DNA of 64,000 nt, taken from positions 62,001-126,000 of the forward strand of contig NZ_JPVR01000074.1 in NCBI RefSeq assembly GCF_000772935.1, written 5' to 3'. This DNA comes from Lysinibacillus boronitolerans JCM 21713 = 10a = NBRC 103108. GTDB lineage: Bacteria > Bacillota > Bacilli > Bacillales_A > Planococcaceae. The translations under genes and the position numbers were made by a program. Each line of letters begins with the position of its first letter. Position 1 is the stretch's first letter. Below are positions 27,164 through 36,025 of the stretch, in pieces. The notes beneath the pieces were generated by a model. The model saw only the letters and a program-made list of their open reading frames with translations. It had not been told where the DNA came from and did not search any database.

Positions 27164-28192
27164 TCAATATAAAAGAATGACTAATATATAGCCAAGTACG
27201 GATAGACAGACTGAGCCGATTAAACCTGCAATAAATGCCTTTACACCTAGCTCCTTAAACGTTTTTATTTCAACATTTAATCCCAAACCAGCCATTGCCA
27301 TCGCAATTAAAATATAAGCAATATTTACAAATGCTTGCGATACGCTCGCTGGTATAATCCCTAAAGAATTGATAGCACTCATCGCTAAAAACCCTAAAAT
27401 AAACCACGGTATGATGGATAAAGAAAATGCCTTTTTCTCTTCACTTTTGTCCATTCTTCGATAGAAAATACCAATAACAATCGCTACAGGTACGAGCAGG
27501 GCAACACGTGTTAATTTCACAATGACGGCTATATCAATTGCTTCGTTTCCACCAGCAGATGCAGCTGCAATTACATGCGCAATTTCATGTAATGTCCCCC
27601 CTGCGAAAATACCATACGCAGAAGGTGTTAAATCGATAATCGAATAGAGTACCGTATAAATAAGTGTAAATAGAGTCCCCAATAACGCAACAATCGCTGC
27701 CCCTACCGCCGTTTCCTTTTCATTTGCTTTAATTTGAGGTGCAATTGCCACTACTGCAGCAGCTCCACATATTGCAGTCCCACAAGCAGTTAATATCCCT
27801 AGCTTCTGATCAACTTTAAATATTTTTGTTAGGCCGTACACAACAATTAATGCAAATAGCAAATTAATGACTGCAATTAAAAAAACGTTTGCTCCTGCAT
27901 GATAAATATCTGCCAAATTTAAGCGCATACCCAATAAAATAATACCGAATCGTAATAGCTTCTTGCTAGAAAATGAAATACCTACTTGCCATGAATTCTG
28001 TACTTTAAATATTGCTCGCCAGGTCATCCCTAATATTATGGCAATAACCAACTGTCCCAATATCGAAAAGAAAGGATATGTGGCAATATATTTCGCTACT
28101 AAAGCAATAAGGAGTGTTAACAATATTCCCTTCAAGAAATTTGGATTAAGTGTGGATTTTACTTTATTCTGTCTATTAACCATGATGTTCAC
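27164..28192 (-). CDS. YeiH-family putative sulfate exporter (UPF0324)
   Basis: 342-residue membrane protein with about ten hydrophobic segments and the family motifs [33 protein letters not shown] and [14 protein letters not shown]. YeiH proteins are called putative sulfate exporters, but the substrate is not firmly known. A GTG start at 28192 has GGGAG about six bases upstream; the ATG at 28183 is the alternative. It is transcribed divergently from a LysR regulator, the same pairing as yeiE-yeiH in E. coli. Confidence 0.87.
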   Translation of the reverse strand: MNIMVNRQNKVKSTLNPNFLKGILLTLLIALVAKYIATYPFFSILGQLVIAIILGMTWRAIFKVQNSWQVGISFSSKKLLRFGIILLGMRLNLADIYHAGANVFLIAVINLLFALIVVYGLTKIFKVDQKLGILTACGTAICGAAAVVAIAPQIKANEKETAVGAAIVALLGTLFTLIYTVLYSIIDLTPSAYGIFAGGTLHEIAHVIAAASAGGNEAIDIAVIVKLTRVALLVPVAIVIGIFYRRMDKSEEKKAFSLSIIPWFILGFLAMSAINSLGIIPASVSQAFVNIAYILIAMAMAGLGLNVEIKTFKELGVKAFIAGLIGSVCLSVLGYILVILLY

Positions 28193-28296
28193 TTCTTTCT
28201 CCCTTGTTGATTATTACTTTAATAAAGCGTGCACTATTAGTAAAATACATATATATAATTATTATTATTAATATTTCTAATAATAGAGGTGAAAAT

Positions 28297-29178
28297 ATGC
28301 AATTGGATGCTTTAAAAACATTTATCACACTGGTTGAAGTCAATAATTTTACGAAGACCTCTGAAAAACTTCATATTTCACAACCAAGTGTTAGCTTACA
28401 CATTAAGAATCTAGAGCAAGAATTACAAACAACCTTATTTATTCGCTCCCCAAAATCGGTGCAAATTACACCAACTGGTGAAATTCTTTATAAACGAGCA
28501 AAGCAAATCATGGCGATAGCTGAAGCTGCAAAAGAAGATATCGCTGCCTATCATCAAGAGGTACAAGGTACGCTAGTCATTGGGGCAAGTTTTACAATTG
28601 GCGAATATATATTGCCTCCAATCATTGCAAGCTTACAGCAACGATTCCCACAACTTGAACTTCAAATTATTATTGGCAATACAAAGGAAATCATTCAATA
28701 TACAAAATTACTGCAAGTCGATATTGGTCTAATTGAAGGTCAGGCTCATGATAATGAACTAGTCATTGAGCCATTTATGCAGGATGAGTTATTTATTGTT
28801 AGCGACTGTAATCATCCTCTTACAAAGCAACAACCTCTGACTGCTGATAAACTCCAGCAGCAAAGCTGGGTTGCGCGTGAAGAAGGCTCTGGAACACGTT
28901 ATTATCTGGATCATTTATTCAGAGCCAATGGTTTGCAGATTCATTCGCTTTTGACTATTAGCAGTAATCAAGGAGTGAAGGAGAGTGTTATGCAGGGACT
29001 TGGTCTTTCCTTATTGTCTGCCTGTGTCATAGAACGTGAATTAAAAAATGGGGATATGACCATTTTGCCCCTTGAAGGCCAGCACTTTATGCGGACATTT
29101 TCTTATCTTTGCTCACCAACGATGAAAAATAAACGCAATGTCGACATACTGATTGATAGCTTAATAAAAAAAGCATAG
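28297..29178 (+). CDS. LysR-family regulator, divergent from yeiH-like gene
   Basis: 293 residues. Winged helix at the N-terminus (MQLDALKTFITLVEVNNFTKTSEKLHISQPSVSLHIK), then a two-lobed LysR effector domain starting GTLVIGASFTIGEY, which resembles the CysB/YeiE/CysL branch. ATG 28297 follows AGAGGTG; the frame runs upstream without a ribosome site. It probably controls the divergent YeiH gene. The gap contains the inverted repeat TATTATTA / TAATAATA near 28263-28287, a possible binding site. Confidence 0.88.
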   Translation: MQLDALKTFITLVEVNNFTKTSEKLHISQPSVSLHIKNLEQELQTTLFIRSPKSVQITPTGEILYKRAKQIMAIAEAAKEDIAAYHQEVQGTLVIGASFTIGEYILPPIIASLQQRFPQLELQIIIGNTKEIIQYTKLLQVDIGLIEGQAHDNELVIEPFMQDELFIVSDCNHPLTKQQPLTADKLQQQSWVAREEGSGTRYYLDHLFRANGLQIHSLLTISSNQGVKESVMQGLGLSLLSACVIERELKNGDMTILPLEGQHFMRTFSYLCSPTMKNKRNVDILIDSLIKKA

Positions 29179-29212
29179 CGATTTTTTTCTCGTCGCTAAG
29201 CTCTTTTTATGG
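29165..29212. terminator. Terminator between two convergent LysR genes
   Basis: AGCATAGCGA (29172-29181) / TCGCTAAGCT (29193-29202), nearly perfect, with A-run before and CTTTTT after; serves both strands. Confidence 0.75.
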
Positions 29213-30113
29213 TTCTTCTCGTATTAAAATGTTTATTTTCAATGATTTCAACAAATTTCATTGCAGCTCTAGAAAGGGGTACTGTCTTCAAATAACACAT
29301 ACCAATACTTCTTGTGGGGATACTTTCCATTAAAGTTAATTCATAAAGAAGACCTCGTTGTAGATAGTCCCTTGAAAATTCCTTTGTTACACATGCAATG
29401 CCAAGGTTACTACGCGCAAATTCTAGTACCAAGTCATGTGAACCTAGCTCAAATTCTGGTGCTATGTGAACCCCTCTCGCAAAAAGATAATCTTCCACAT
29501 ACTTCCGTGAATTCGACTTTTTCTCTAAAAAGATAAGTGGAAATTTCAAAAGATCCTCATAGCTTAAACTTTTAGACGAAAGTGTTTTATATTTTTCCCC
29601 ACAGACAAAAATATCCTGAATATCTGTACATACTGTCAACTTTAATGTTGAATCTTCTATTGGAAAATTACAAAACCCTATATCTACCTCACCTGATTTA
29701 ATAAAATTACAAATTTCAGAGGTTGTACCATTTAGCATTTGCAATTTAATATTCGGATACATTGTATGGAATGCTTCTAAATAAGGCATTAAAAAGAAGC
29801 GTGAGATCGTATCACCTACCCCTATTTTTAATTGCCCAGTTGTTAAATTTTTGAATTCAAGTAATTTTTCTTCACCAGCATCTAAAAGCCCTAAAGCAGA
29901 ATTAGTATATTCAAAAAGTAGGCTACCCTCTGTTGTTAATGTCACACCTTTAGGGGTTCGATTAAAAAGACGTGTGCCAAGCTCATTTTCTAATTGCATC
30001 ATTGCCTGACTTACAGCTGGCTGTGTCATATATAAATCTTTTGCTGCACTAGAAAAGCTATTATTTTTTGCTACAACACTAAAAACACGATATAAATCTA
30101 ATTTCCCTATCAT
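29196..30113 (-). CDS. LysR-family regulator, divergent from CofE-like gene
   Basis: 305 residues with an N-terminal winged helix (FSSAAKDLYMTQPAVSQAMMQLE) and a LysR effector domain beginning GQLKIGVGDTISRFFLMPYL. It is transcribed away from the CofE-like gene at 30236; the 122-base gap holds three copies of CTTATA (30124, 30155, 30173) that could belong to its operator. Such LysR genes usually control the divergent neighbour. The effector is unknown. Confidence 0.88.
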   Translation of the reverse strand: MIGKLDLYRVFSVVAKNNSFSSAAKDLYMTQPAVSQAMMQLENELGTRLFNRTPKGVTLTTEGSLLFEYTNSALGLLDAGEEKLLEFKNLTTGQLKIGVGDTISRFFLMPYLEAFHTMYPNIKLQMLNGTTSEICNFIKSGEVDIGFCNFPIEDSTLKLTVCTDIQDIFVCGEKYKTLSSKSLSYEDLLKFPLIFLEKKSNSRKYVEDYLFARGVHIAPEFELGSHDLVLEFARSNLGIACVTKEFSRDYLQRGLLYELTLMESIPTRSIGMCYLKTVPLSRAAMKFVEIIENKHFNTRRTIKRA

Positions 30114-30235
30114 ATAAGCACCCCTTATAGCTATTATATGAACTATTAATTTTACTTATATCATTAACGAGCCTTATAGTAAAATCATATGGATTTTATT
30201 TCACTTTACGCAAGATAGAATGAGGAGAGATTAAA

Positions 30236-31426
30236 TTGGAACGTGTAATCGGTACAGTTGTAAGAGGTCTTCGTGGTCCTATTATTAACGAAGGCGATAA
30301 TATTGAACAAATTGTTGTAGATACAGTGTTAAATGCTGCACAAATTGAAGGATATGCAATCGAGGATCGTGATATTGTGACAGTAACTGAATCTGTCGTG
30401 GCACGTGCACAAGGAAACTATGCTACGATTGATGATATTGCCATAGATGTAAAGGCTAAGTTCGGTGATGATACGGTAGGCGTTATTTTCCCCATCTTAA
30501 GTCGAAACCGCTTCGCCAATTGTTTACGAGGCATCGCTAAAGGTGTAAAAAAGGTAGTATTAATGCTAAGCTACCCATCTGATGAAGTGGGTAATCACCT
30601 TGTAGATATTGATGAGCTCGATGTAAAAGGCATTAACCCATGGACGGATACACTCAATGAGGTTGAATTCCGCGAGCATTTTGGCTATAAAAAACACACA
30701 TTTACTGGTGTAGATTATATTGAATACTATAAAGAGTTAATCGAAGCAGAAGGGGCTACGTGTGAGGTCATCTTCTCAAATAATCCAAAAACAATTTTAA
30801 ATTACACAAAGAGTATCTTAACATGTGATATTCATTCACGCTTCCGCACAAAACGTATTCTAACAGCGAACGGTGCAGAAAAAGTTTACAGCCTTGATAA
30901 TATTTTAGCTGAATCAATTAATGGCTCTGGTTTCAATGCTGAGTATGGTCTACTTGGCTCGAACAAAGCAACAGAGGATAGCGTAAAATTATTCCCGCAT
31001 ACTTGCCAACCGATTGTTGATGGAATCCAAGCAAAAATTAAAGAAGCTACAGGAAAAACAGTAGAAGTTATGATTTATGGTGACGGCGCATTCAAGGACC
31101 CTGTAGGTAAAATTTGGGAGCTTGCAGACCCTGTTGTATCCCCAGCATTCACAGCTGGATTACATGGAACACCGAACGAGGTTAAATTGAAATACTTAGC
31201 AGACAATGATTTTGCAGACCTTCGAGGCGAAGAACTAAAGGCTGCTATTTCTGAATACATTCAAAATAAAGATGAAGATTTAACAGGTCAAATGGCTGCA
31301 CAAGGAACAACGCCTCGTCGTTTAACAGATCTTATCGGTTCCCTATCTGACCTTACATCTGGTTCGGGTGACAAAGGAACACCAATGATTTACATTCAAG
31401 GCTACTTCGATAATTACACTAAATAA
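30236..31426 (+). CDS. Coenzyme F420-0:L-glutamate ligase-like protein
   Basis: 396 residues. The N-terminal part (ERVIGTVVRGLRGPIINEGDNIEQIV, IEDRDIVTVTESVVARAQGNY) matches the CofE/F420 ligase fold. The C-terminal half includes VEVMIYGDGAFKDPVGKIWE. CofE adds glutamates to coenzyme F420, but bacilli of this group are not known to make F420, and no cof gene is in the window, so the true substrate is probably different. The start is a TTG at 30236 behind AGGAGAG, a good fit. Monocistronic, divergent from a LysR gene. Confidence 0.85.
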   Translation: MERVIGTVVRGLRGPIINEGDNIEQIVVDTVLNAAQIEGYAIEDRDIVTVTESVVARAQGNYATIDDIAIDVKAKFGDDTVGVIFPILSRNRFANCLRGIAKGVKKVVLMLSYPSDEVGNHLVDIDELDVKGINPWTDTLNEVEFREHFGYKKHTFTGVDYIEYYKELIEAEGATCEVIFSNNPKTILNYTKSILTCDIHSRFRTKRILTANGAEKVYSLDNILAESINGSGFNAEYGLLGSNKATEDSVKLFPHTCQPIVDGIQAKIKEATGKTVEVMIYGDGAFKDPVGKIWELADPVVSPAFTAGLHGTPNEVKLKYLADNDFADLRGEELKAAISEYIQNKDEDLTGQMAAQGTTPRRLTDLIGSLSDLTSGSGDKGTPMIYIQGYFDNYTK

Positions 31427-31431
31427 ACAAA

Positions 31432-31474
31432 CAAAAATGAACTCTCGTCCTAATGAAGAGAGTTCATTTTTTTA
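31432..31474. terminator. Bidirectional terminator, CofE-like gene and RNA-repair operon
   Basis: AATGAACTCTC (31437-31447) / GAGAGTTCATT (31458-31468), perfect 11-bp stem, T7 on the plus side and TTTTTG on the minus side. On the minus strand it follows the tRNA-like element directly, so that element lies inside the kinase-ligase transcription unit. Confidence 0.9.
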
Positions 31475-31543
31475 TGGCGAGGATAACAGGAATCGAACCC
31501 GTACTCCCATTGAATAGGGATATGCACTCCTTGCACCTACCTC
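31475..31543 (-). ncRNA. tRNA-like element with encoded CCA, downstream of RNA ligase
   Basis: Read on the minus strand, 69 bases show a tRNA-like plan. Acceptor GAGG(TAG) faces (TAT)CCTC, then G and CCA. A short D-arm GCA-AGGAG-TGC keeps the GG. An anticodon-like arm TCCC / GGGA has an eight-base loop TATTCAAT. A perfect T-arm ACGGG-TTCGATT-CCTGT includes the TTCGA core. Departures from a normal tRNA: about seven bases short, two mismatches in the acceptor, and no seven-base anticodon loop. The only reading with U33 and A37 gives anticodon UCA. It starts 68 bases after the ligase stop and ends directly before a terminator. Could be a functional decoy or substrate, or a tRNA relic. Confidence 0.65.
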
Positions 31544-31611
31544 GTAATAGAAGATTATTGAATGCTTGCTATAGTATTACATTGTGCTCAGTCCCTTCTC
31601 TTCTTAATTGG

Positions 31612-32250
31612 TTAGGATTTTAATTTATTTGGAATAATTTCTTCTCTTAGCCAATGCTCACTTGTTTGAACATGTTGCGGTCTCACAAATTTCCCTAAAT
31701 TATAGCGGAAATCTTCGTAATGGAATGAGCTAGTATTTCTAATGACATACCCCTCTTGTTCCCCTTCAAAGAATGATTTTCCAGTGAATGTACGTTTTAT
31801 CTGTTCTTCGTCAAAAATCCCTCGGTATAAAATGGGCACTGTTTCTATACCTAACGCTGCTGCAAAGGCCACGGTTTCATCCCAGCTCAAACAAATATTT
31901 TCTTCATTCCAAATGCTAAACAAATAGAAATAGCTTGTTAATCCTTGATAATAAATAGAATGCTTGGCATAAACATTTTCACCACATAAGCGCCAGTCCT
32001 TTGGAATCCGATACGCAAAATTCGCGTGAAATGTTTTTACCCAATGTCTAGAAGGATGGTTGGCTGAATGAATACTTCTAGCATGCATATAGTCTCTGTA
32101 AAGTGTTGTCCCTTCTCCATCTAACTTTTCAGTGACAACAACCTCCTTTCCAATAAAATGATTCACATTTCTAGCAACTTTATCATCATCGGTATAGCCC
32201 CTGCTCCATGGTAAATGAAAACTTCTTGGGTATTTCATGAATTTCGTCAT
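31612..32250 (-). CDS. RNA ligase (nucleotidyltransferase, Rnl2-like)
   Basis: 212-residue ATP-dependent RNA ligase core. Nucleotidyl-transferase motifs in order: motif I EKLDGEG with the adenylated Lys K42, motif III CGENVYAKHSIYY (E91), IIIa FYLFSIWNE, motif IV EGYVIR (166-171) and motif V GKFVRP (186-191). There is no C-terminal specificity domain, so it is a minimal ligase. ATG 32250 follows GGGAGGTG. It lies 24 bases downstream of the kinase-HD gene, whose ribosome site is nearly identical, and upstream of the tRNA-like element. Likely seals 3'-OH/5'-P RNA ends produced by the partner enzyme. Confidence 0.88.
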   Translation of the reverse strand: MTKFMKYPRSFHLPWSRGYTDDDKVARNVNHFIGKEVVVTEKLDGEGTTLYRDYMHARSIHSANHPSRHWVKTFHANFAYRIPKDWRLCGENVYAKHSIYYQGLTSYFYLFSIWNEENICLSWDETVAFAAALGIETVPILYRGIFDEEQIKRTFTGKSFFEGEQEGYVIRNTSSFHYEDFRYNLGKFVRPQHVQTSEHWLREEIIPNKLKS

Positions 32251-32274
32251 ATTTTCACCTCCCTTTCCCAATGT

Positions 32275-33231
32275 TTACTTGGCAAATTGATCTGCCTCAC
32301 GGAAAAAATAAAGCCTTGTTAATAAATCACCATCTAATAAATGATAAATTTGGCTTCCACCTCTATCTCCCCCATACTGGATTAACATATGAAATTGCAC
32401 TAAATGAACAACCTTTAATACAAAGTCCTTTTCAAAGCCCAACTCTAATAGAAAATGGCAAACCAGTTGAGCAGAGACATTTTCATGCCCAAAATAACCA
32501 TAACGCTGTTGCAAAGGTTTATATTTTTTACAAGCTGGTTTACCAACATCATGAAACAATGCAGCTATTTGTAGAGCTAATTTATCGCTTTCTGAGTAGT
32601 ACTCATTGATATACGCGTACACAAAATACGTATGCTGACATAGTAAAAATTGATGGAATGGGTTTTCTTGATTGAATTGATAAATTTCTTTGAAAAGTGG
32701 GACTGCTTGAAGTGTTTGAAAAAGCTCTTCATAGGTGGGGTGGCCTTGTATGAGTGAAACAAATTGTTGTCGAGAAAGATCATAGGGACTTGATTCATGA
32801 ATAATATGCAATTCATTAAACCCTTCTCCTACTGTCGGGAACTCTAAATGCTTTCTCATTTTTTCCATCACGATTAATGGTACATGTCTTTTCCTTTGCT
32901 GGTTTCTGGCTACACAGATTGAATAAGGTGTATCAAAGTAATAACATACCTTCTGCACTGTACTTGGTATTTTACGAAGTGCAAACATCCTGCGCTCTCG
33001 TTCAATATTGGTTGCATCCACAATGACAGAAAACCCTTTTGCTACTAAGTCATTAAGACGTTCATATAACGTACGAAAGACTATACGTGACTTTTGCTTC
33101 GTTGAATCCCCAAATAACTCCTGACGTATAGCGTCGCTTGATAGAACAATTGCATTTTCATTTTTAGCTAGCTGTTTCACAAATGTACTTTTTCCACTCC
33201 CGGGCAACCCTACTGTAAAGATCACCTTCAT
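32275..33231 (-). CDS. Polynucleotide kinase fused to an HD-domain hydrolase
   Basis: About 318 residues in two modules. Residues 1-165 form a P-loop kinase of the T4 Pnk type (Walker A GLPGSGKST at 8-16, D72 in IVDATN, lid Arg cluster RNQQRKRH). Residues 190-318 form an HD metal-dependent phosphohydrolase (H200, H227-D228, H249). By analogy with RNA-repair enzymes, the kinase would phosphorylate 5'-OH ends and the HD domain would remove a 3' or cyclic phosphate, preparing ends for the ligase next door. ATG 33231 follows GGGAGGTG. First gene of the operon. Confidence 0.87.
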   Translation of the reverse strand: MKVIFTVGLPGSGKSTFVKQLAKNENAIVLSSDAIRQELFGDSTKQKSRIVFRTLYERLNDLVAKGFSVIVDATNIERERRMFALRKIPSTVQKVCYYFDTPYSICVARNQQRKRHVPLIVMEKMRKHLEFPTVGEGFNELHIIHESSPYDLSRQQFVSLIQGHPTYEELFQTLQAVPLFKEIYQFNQENPFHQFLLCQHTYFVYAYINEYYSESDKLALQIAALFHDVGKPACKKYKPLQQRYGYFGHENVSAQLVCHFLLELGFEKDFVLKVVHLVQFHMLIQYGGDRGGSQIYHLLDGDLLTRLYFFREADQFAK

Positions 33232-33360
33232 TTTTTCACCTCCCTTCAAGTTTCTATATCGTATGGCATGCCACATTCTTTAGTGTCTTAAGAGCATTTC
33301 ATCCACTTATTTTTAATAACAATTTATTATAATCAGTCATAATATGAAGCAATATTACAT

Positions 33361-33402
33361 ATAAAAAAGACTGCTCCACCTTTTTGTAGAGCAGTCTCTA
33401 TA
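33361..33402 (-). terminator. Orphan minus-strand terminator
   Basis: AGACTGCTC (33368-33376) / GAGCAGTCT (33389-33397), followed on the minus strand by TTTTTTAT. No gene ends here on that strand. The 390-base gap (33277-33670) holds no convincing protein gene, so it may end an unseen small RNA or a transcript entering from upstream. Confidence 0.7.
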
Positions 33403-33670
33403 TATCAATATCTTATTACCTTACACAGTTATTGTATCATAAATTTACAATAATTTCTAGACTATACTTCTTTCCGAAGTAGATGTATGATAAATTTCCT
33501 GATTCAATCCACCCTTCTCATGACCAGCGTTAGATACTTTCACTTTATTCAAAGGGATGGTGGGACAACCAGTTAAAAAAGCATCACAATTACGCTCTTC
33601 TCACCATCTATTGAGGTGAGGGTTACTGTCAAAGGAAGCAAATAACTATGGAGAGGAATGTGAGTAAACG

Positions 33671-35971
33671 TTGGAAAATCAAAAAGAATGGCTAGAAGAA
33701 AAGCAGCACCTTGAGGATTCTTTAAACATCATTGTTCACAAAATAAAAGAGTTAGAGCATAAAGAAAAAGGCTTCAAAGAAAATGCTGTTGCCTTAAAGA
33801 AATCCTTTTGGAACGATGTCAGAGTCAATTTAGATACTGCCGAGGATGTAGACGAAACCTTTTTTGCAATTAAGCAGCAGGCAGAGCTTTTATCTGACTC
33901 AGAGCTTGCACAGGAACGTGCAATTCGTAATGTAAAGGTATATGAACGTTTACAACAGTCACCCTATTTTGCTCGTATTGACTTTGTACAAGATGGTCAA
34001 CAAGACCCTTTAAAAATTTATATCGGTGTAGCCACATTATTGGATGAACAGGATGAAAATATCGTCATTTTTGATTGGCGAGCGCCTATATCGAGTATGT
34101 ATTATGATTACACACCTGGTGATGCATCCTACGAAACATTAGGTGAAGAAATTCATGGAGAAATGCTGTTAAAACGGCAATTTATTATTAAAAATGGTCA
34201 ACTACAATCCATGTTTAATACGGGCCTTACAATTGGTGATGACCTACTGCTCGATATCCTTGCGCAAAATGCAAATGAGCATATTCGTAGTATTGTTGCG
34301 ACAATCCAAGCAGAGCAAAATAAAATTATTCGCCATGTAAATTCACGCTATCTTATTGTTGAAGGTGTGGCAGGTAGTGGCAAAACAGCTGTAGCCTTAC
34401 AGCGGGTAGCTTATCTACTTTATCGTTATCGTGATGAAATGACTGCCGATCAAATTCTGCTAATTACACCTAACCAACTTTTTAATCAATATGTTCATTC
34501 TGTCTTACCTGATTTAGGTGAAGACAATATGCAGCAGTTAACGTTTATAGAATATGCTGAAAAACGATTAGGTAAACAGTTTCAATTAGAGTATCCTTAT
34601 GAGCAACTTGAAGAACTGTTAACAGAAAAGGATGATACTCAGTATCAAACAAAATTAAGCATCATTTCTTTTAAAGCGAGTCTCGCTTATAAACATTTAA
34701 TCGATCAATATGTGAGTTATTTATCCGATAAAGGCTTGTTATTTAAAAATATCGTTTTTCGTGGAGAACGGATTATTACTGCACAGGAAATTACCGAATA
34801 CTTCTATTCTTTCCCTTCTACTATGTCGATACCAGATCGCCTACAATTAGTAAAAGAATGGTTATTGCAGCAACTAACGAAATTGGAAAAGGCTGAGCGT
34901 ACAAAGGAATGGGTAGAAGAAGCTACTGAGCTATTAGATAAAGAAGACTACTCCAAATCTTATAGTGAACTTTTATACGAGGGTCGCTATACTGAAAACT
35001 CATTTGACGATTTTGATCAAGAACGCTATAAATTAGCGAGACAAATTGTCAAAAAACACTTTAAACCATTACGTAACTCTGTTAACAAGTTAAAGTTTGT
35101 CCATATGTTAGGTATTTATCGACAGCTCTTTGATTTGAACAGTTCTATTAACAAGGATTTACAACACCTTATGCCAGACAATTGGGAAGATATTTGTCAG
35201 CAAACACTCCCTAATTTAGCAAAGCGTTTCATTGCCTACGAGGATGCTGCGCCATTTTTATATTTACAGGACAAAATTGAAGGACAACAGACCAATAGGA
35301 TGATCCGTCATGTGTTAATAGATGAAGCACAGGATTATTCGCCATTTCAACTTACTGTATTACAGCAGTTATTCCCAAAAGCACGTATGACCATTTTAGG
35401 TGATGGCCATCAAACGATCCATCCACATACCTTTAATAATCCTTCTCTACTCGACACTCAATTATATGGTGAGCAGGCAGAAAAAATGATATTAACCAAA
35501 AGCTATCGTTCGACAAAGCAAATCATACAACTCACTGCCAAAATATTGAATGATGGTAGTGAAGTAGAAGCATTTAACCGAACTGGCCCTGAACCATCGA
35601 TTACTATCGTGCCAAATGAAGTGGAATTAATGGATCAAATTATTCAAGACATCAACCATTTATCTATTAAATTTGAAACAATCGCTGTCATCTGTAAAAC
35701 CGCAGCCGAATGCTCTGCCGTTTATAAGCAATTAAACAATCGAGTAGATATTCAATTAATCAACCATAATTCAAAGCAGTTTAAGAAGGGTATTTTATTA
35801 CTTCCAGCTTACATGGCGAAAGGGATCGAATTTGATGCGGTAATCATCTATAATGCATCTGCCGCTAATTACTCAAGAGAAAGCGAACGGTACTATTTCT
35901 ATACGGCGTGTACGAGAGCTATGCATGAGCTGCACATTTATTCCATTAACAAATTAACGTATTTCCTTTAA
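33671..35971 (+). CDS. helD: HelD-like RNA polymerase-associated helicase
   Basis: 766 residues, close to B. subtilis HelD (about 774), which frees stalled RNA polymerase from DNA using ATP. N-terminal antiparallel coiled coil (1-75) thought to enter the secondary channel; SF1 motor with Walker A EGVAGSGKTAVALQR (about 230-244), Walker B LIDEAQDYSPFQL, motif III ILGDGHQTI and motif IV KSYRSTKQI; C-terminal YTACTRAM. The start is a TTG at 33671 behind purine-rich sequence (GAGAGG and GTGAG). Monocistronic. Confidence 0.9.
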   Translation: MENQKEWLEEKQHLEDSLNIIVHKIKELEHKEKGFKENAVALKKSFWNDVRVNLDTAEDVDETFFAIKQQAELLSDSELAQERAIRNVKVYERLQQSPYFARIDFVQDGQQDPLKIYIGVATLLDEQDENIVIFDWRAPISSMYYDYTPGDASYETLGEEIHGEMLLKRQFIIKNGQLQSMFNTGLTIGDDLLLDILAQNANEHIRSIVATIQAEQNKIIRHVNSRYLIVEGVAGSGKTAVALQRVAYLLYRYRDEMTADQILLITPNQLFNQYVHSVLPDLGEDNMQQLTFIEYAEKRLGKQFQLEYPYEQLEELLTEKDDTQYQTKLSIISFKASLAYKHLIDQYVSYLSDKGLLFKNIVFRGERIITAQEITEYFYSFPSTMSIPDRLQLVKEWLLQQLTKLEKAERTKEWVEEATELLDKEDYSKSYSELLYEGRYTENSFDDFDQERYKLARQIVKKHFKPLRNSVNKLKFVHMLGIYRQLFDLNSSINKDLQHLMPDNWEDICQQTLPNLAKRFIAYEDAAPFLYLQDKIEGQQTNRMIRHVLIDEAQDYSPFQLTVLQQLFPKARMTILGDGHQTIHPHTFNNPSLLDTQLYGEQAEKMILTKSYRSTKQIIQLTAKILNDGSEVEAFNRTGPEPSITIVPNEVELMDQIIQDINHLSIKFETIAVICKTAAECSAVYKQLNNRVDIQLINHNSKQFKKGILLLPAYMAKGIEFDAVIIYNASAANYSRESERYYFYTACTRAMHELHIYSINKLTYFL

Positions 35972-35979
35972 TAATAGGT

Positions 35980-36014
35980 AACAGGAGGATCTGTAAATAA
36001 CAGATTCTCCTGTT
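35980..36014 (+). terminator. Hairpin after the helD-like gene
   Basis: AACAGGAGGATCTG (35980-35993) / CAGATTCTCCTGTT (36001-36014), one wobble pair, seven-base loop. The T-run after it is poor, so termination may be inefficient. Confidence 0.6.
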
Positions 36015-36025
36015 CTCTTGCTGTT

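Noticed and set aside
31475-31543. A complete functional elongator tRNA
   Set aside because: About seven bases too short, two mismatches in the acceptor and no seven-base anticodon loop, although T-arm and CCA are perfect; called tRNA-like instead.
31558-31580. TAATACTATAG as a phage T7-type promoter
   Set aside because: It lacks the central bases of the T7 promoter and there is no phage polymerase; chance similarity in A/T-rich DNA.
33557-33619. Twenty-residue leader peptide before helD (MVGQPVKKASQL...)
   Set aside because: The start has only CAAAGGG directly touching the ATG, there is no clear terminator-antiterminator pair, and no other support.
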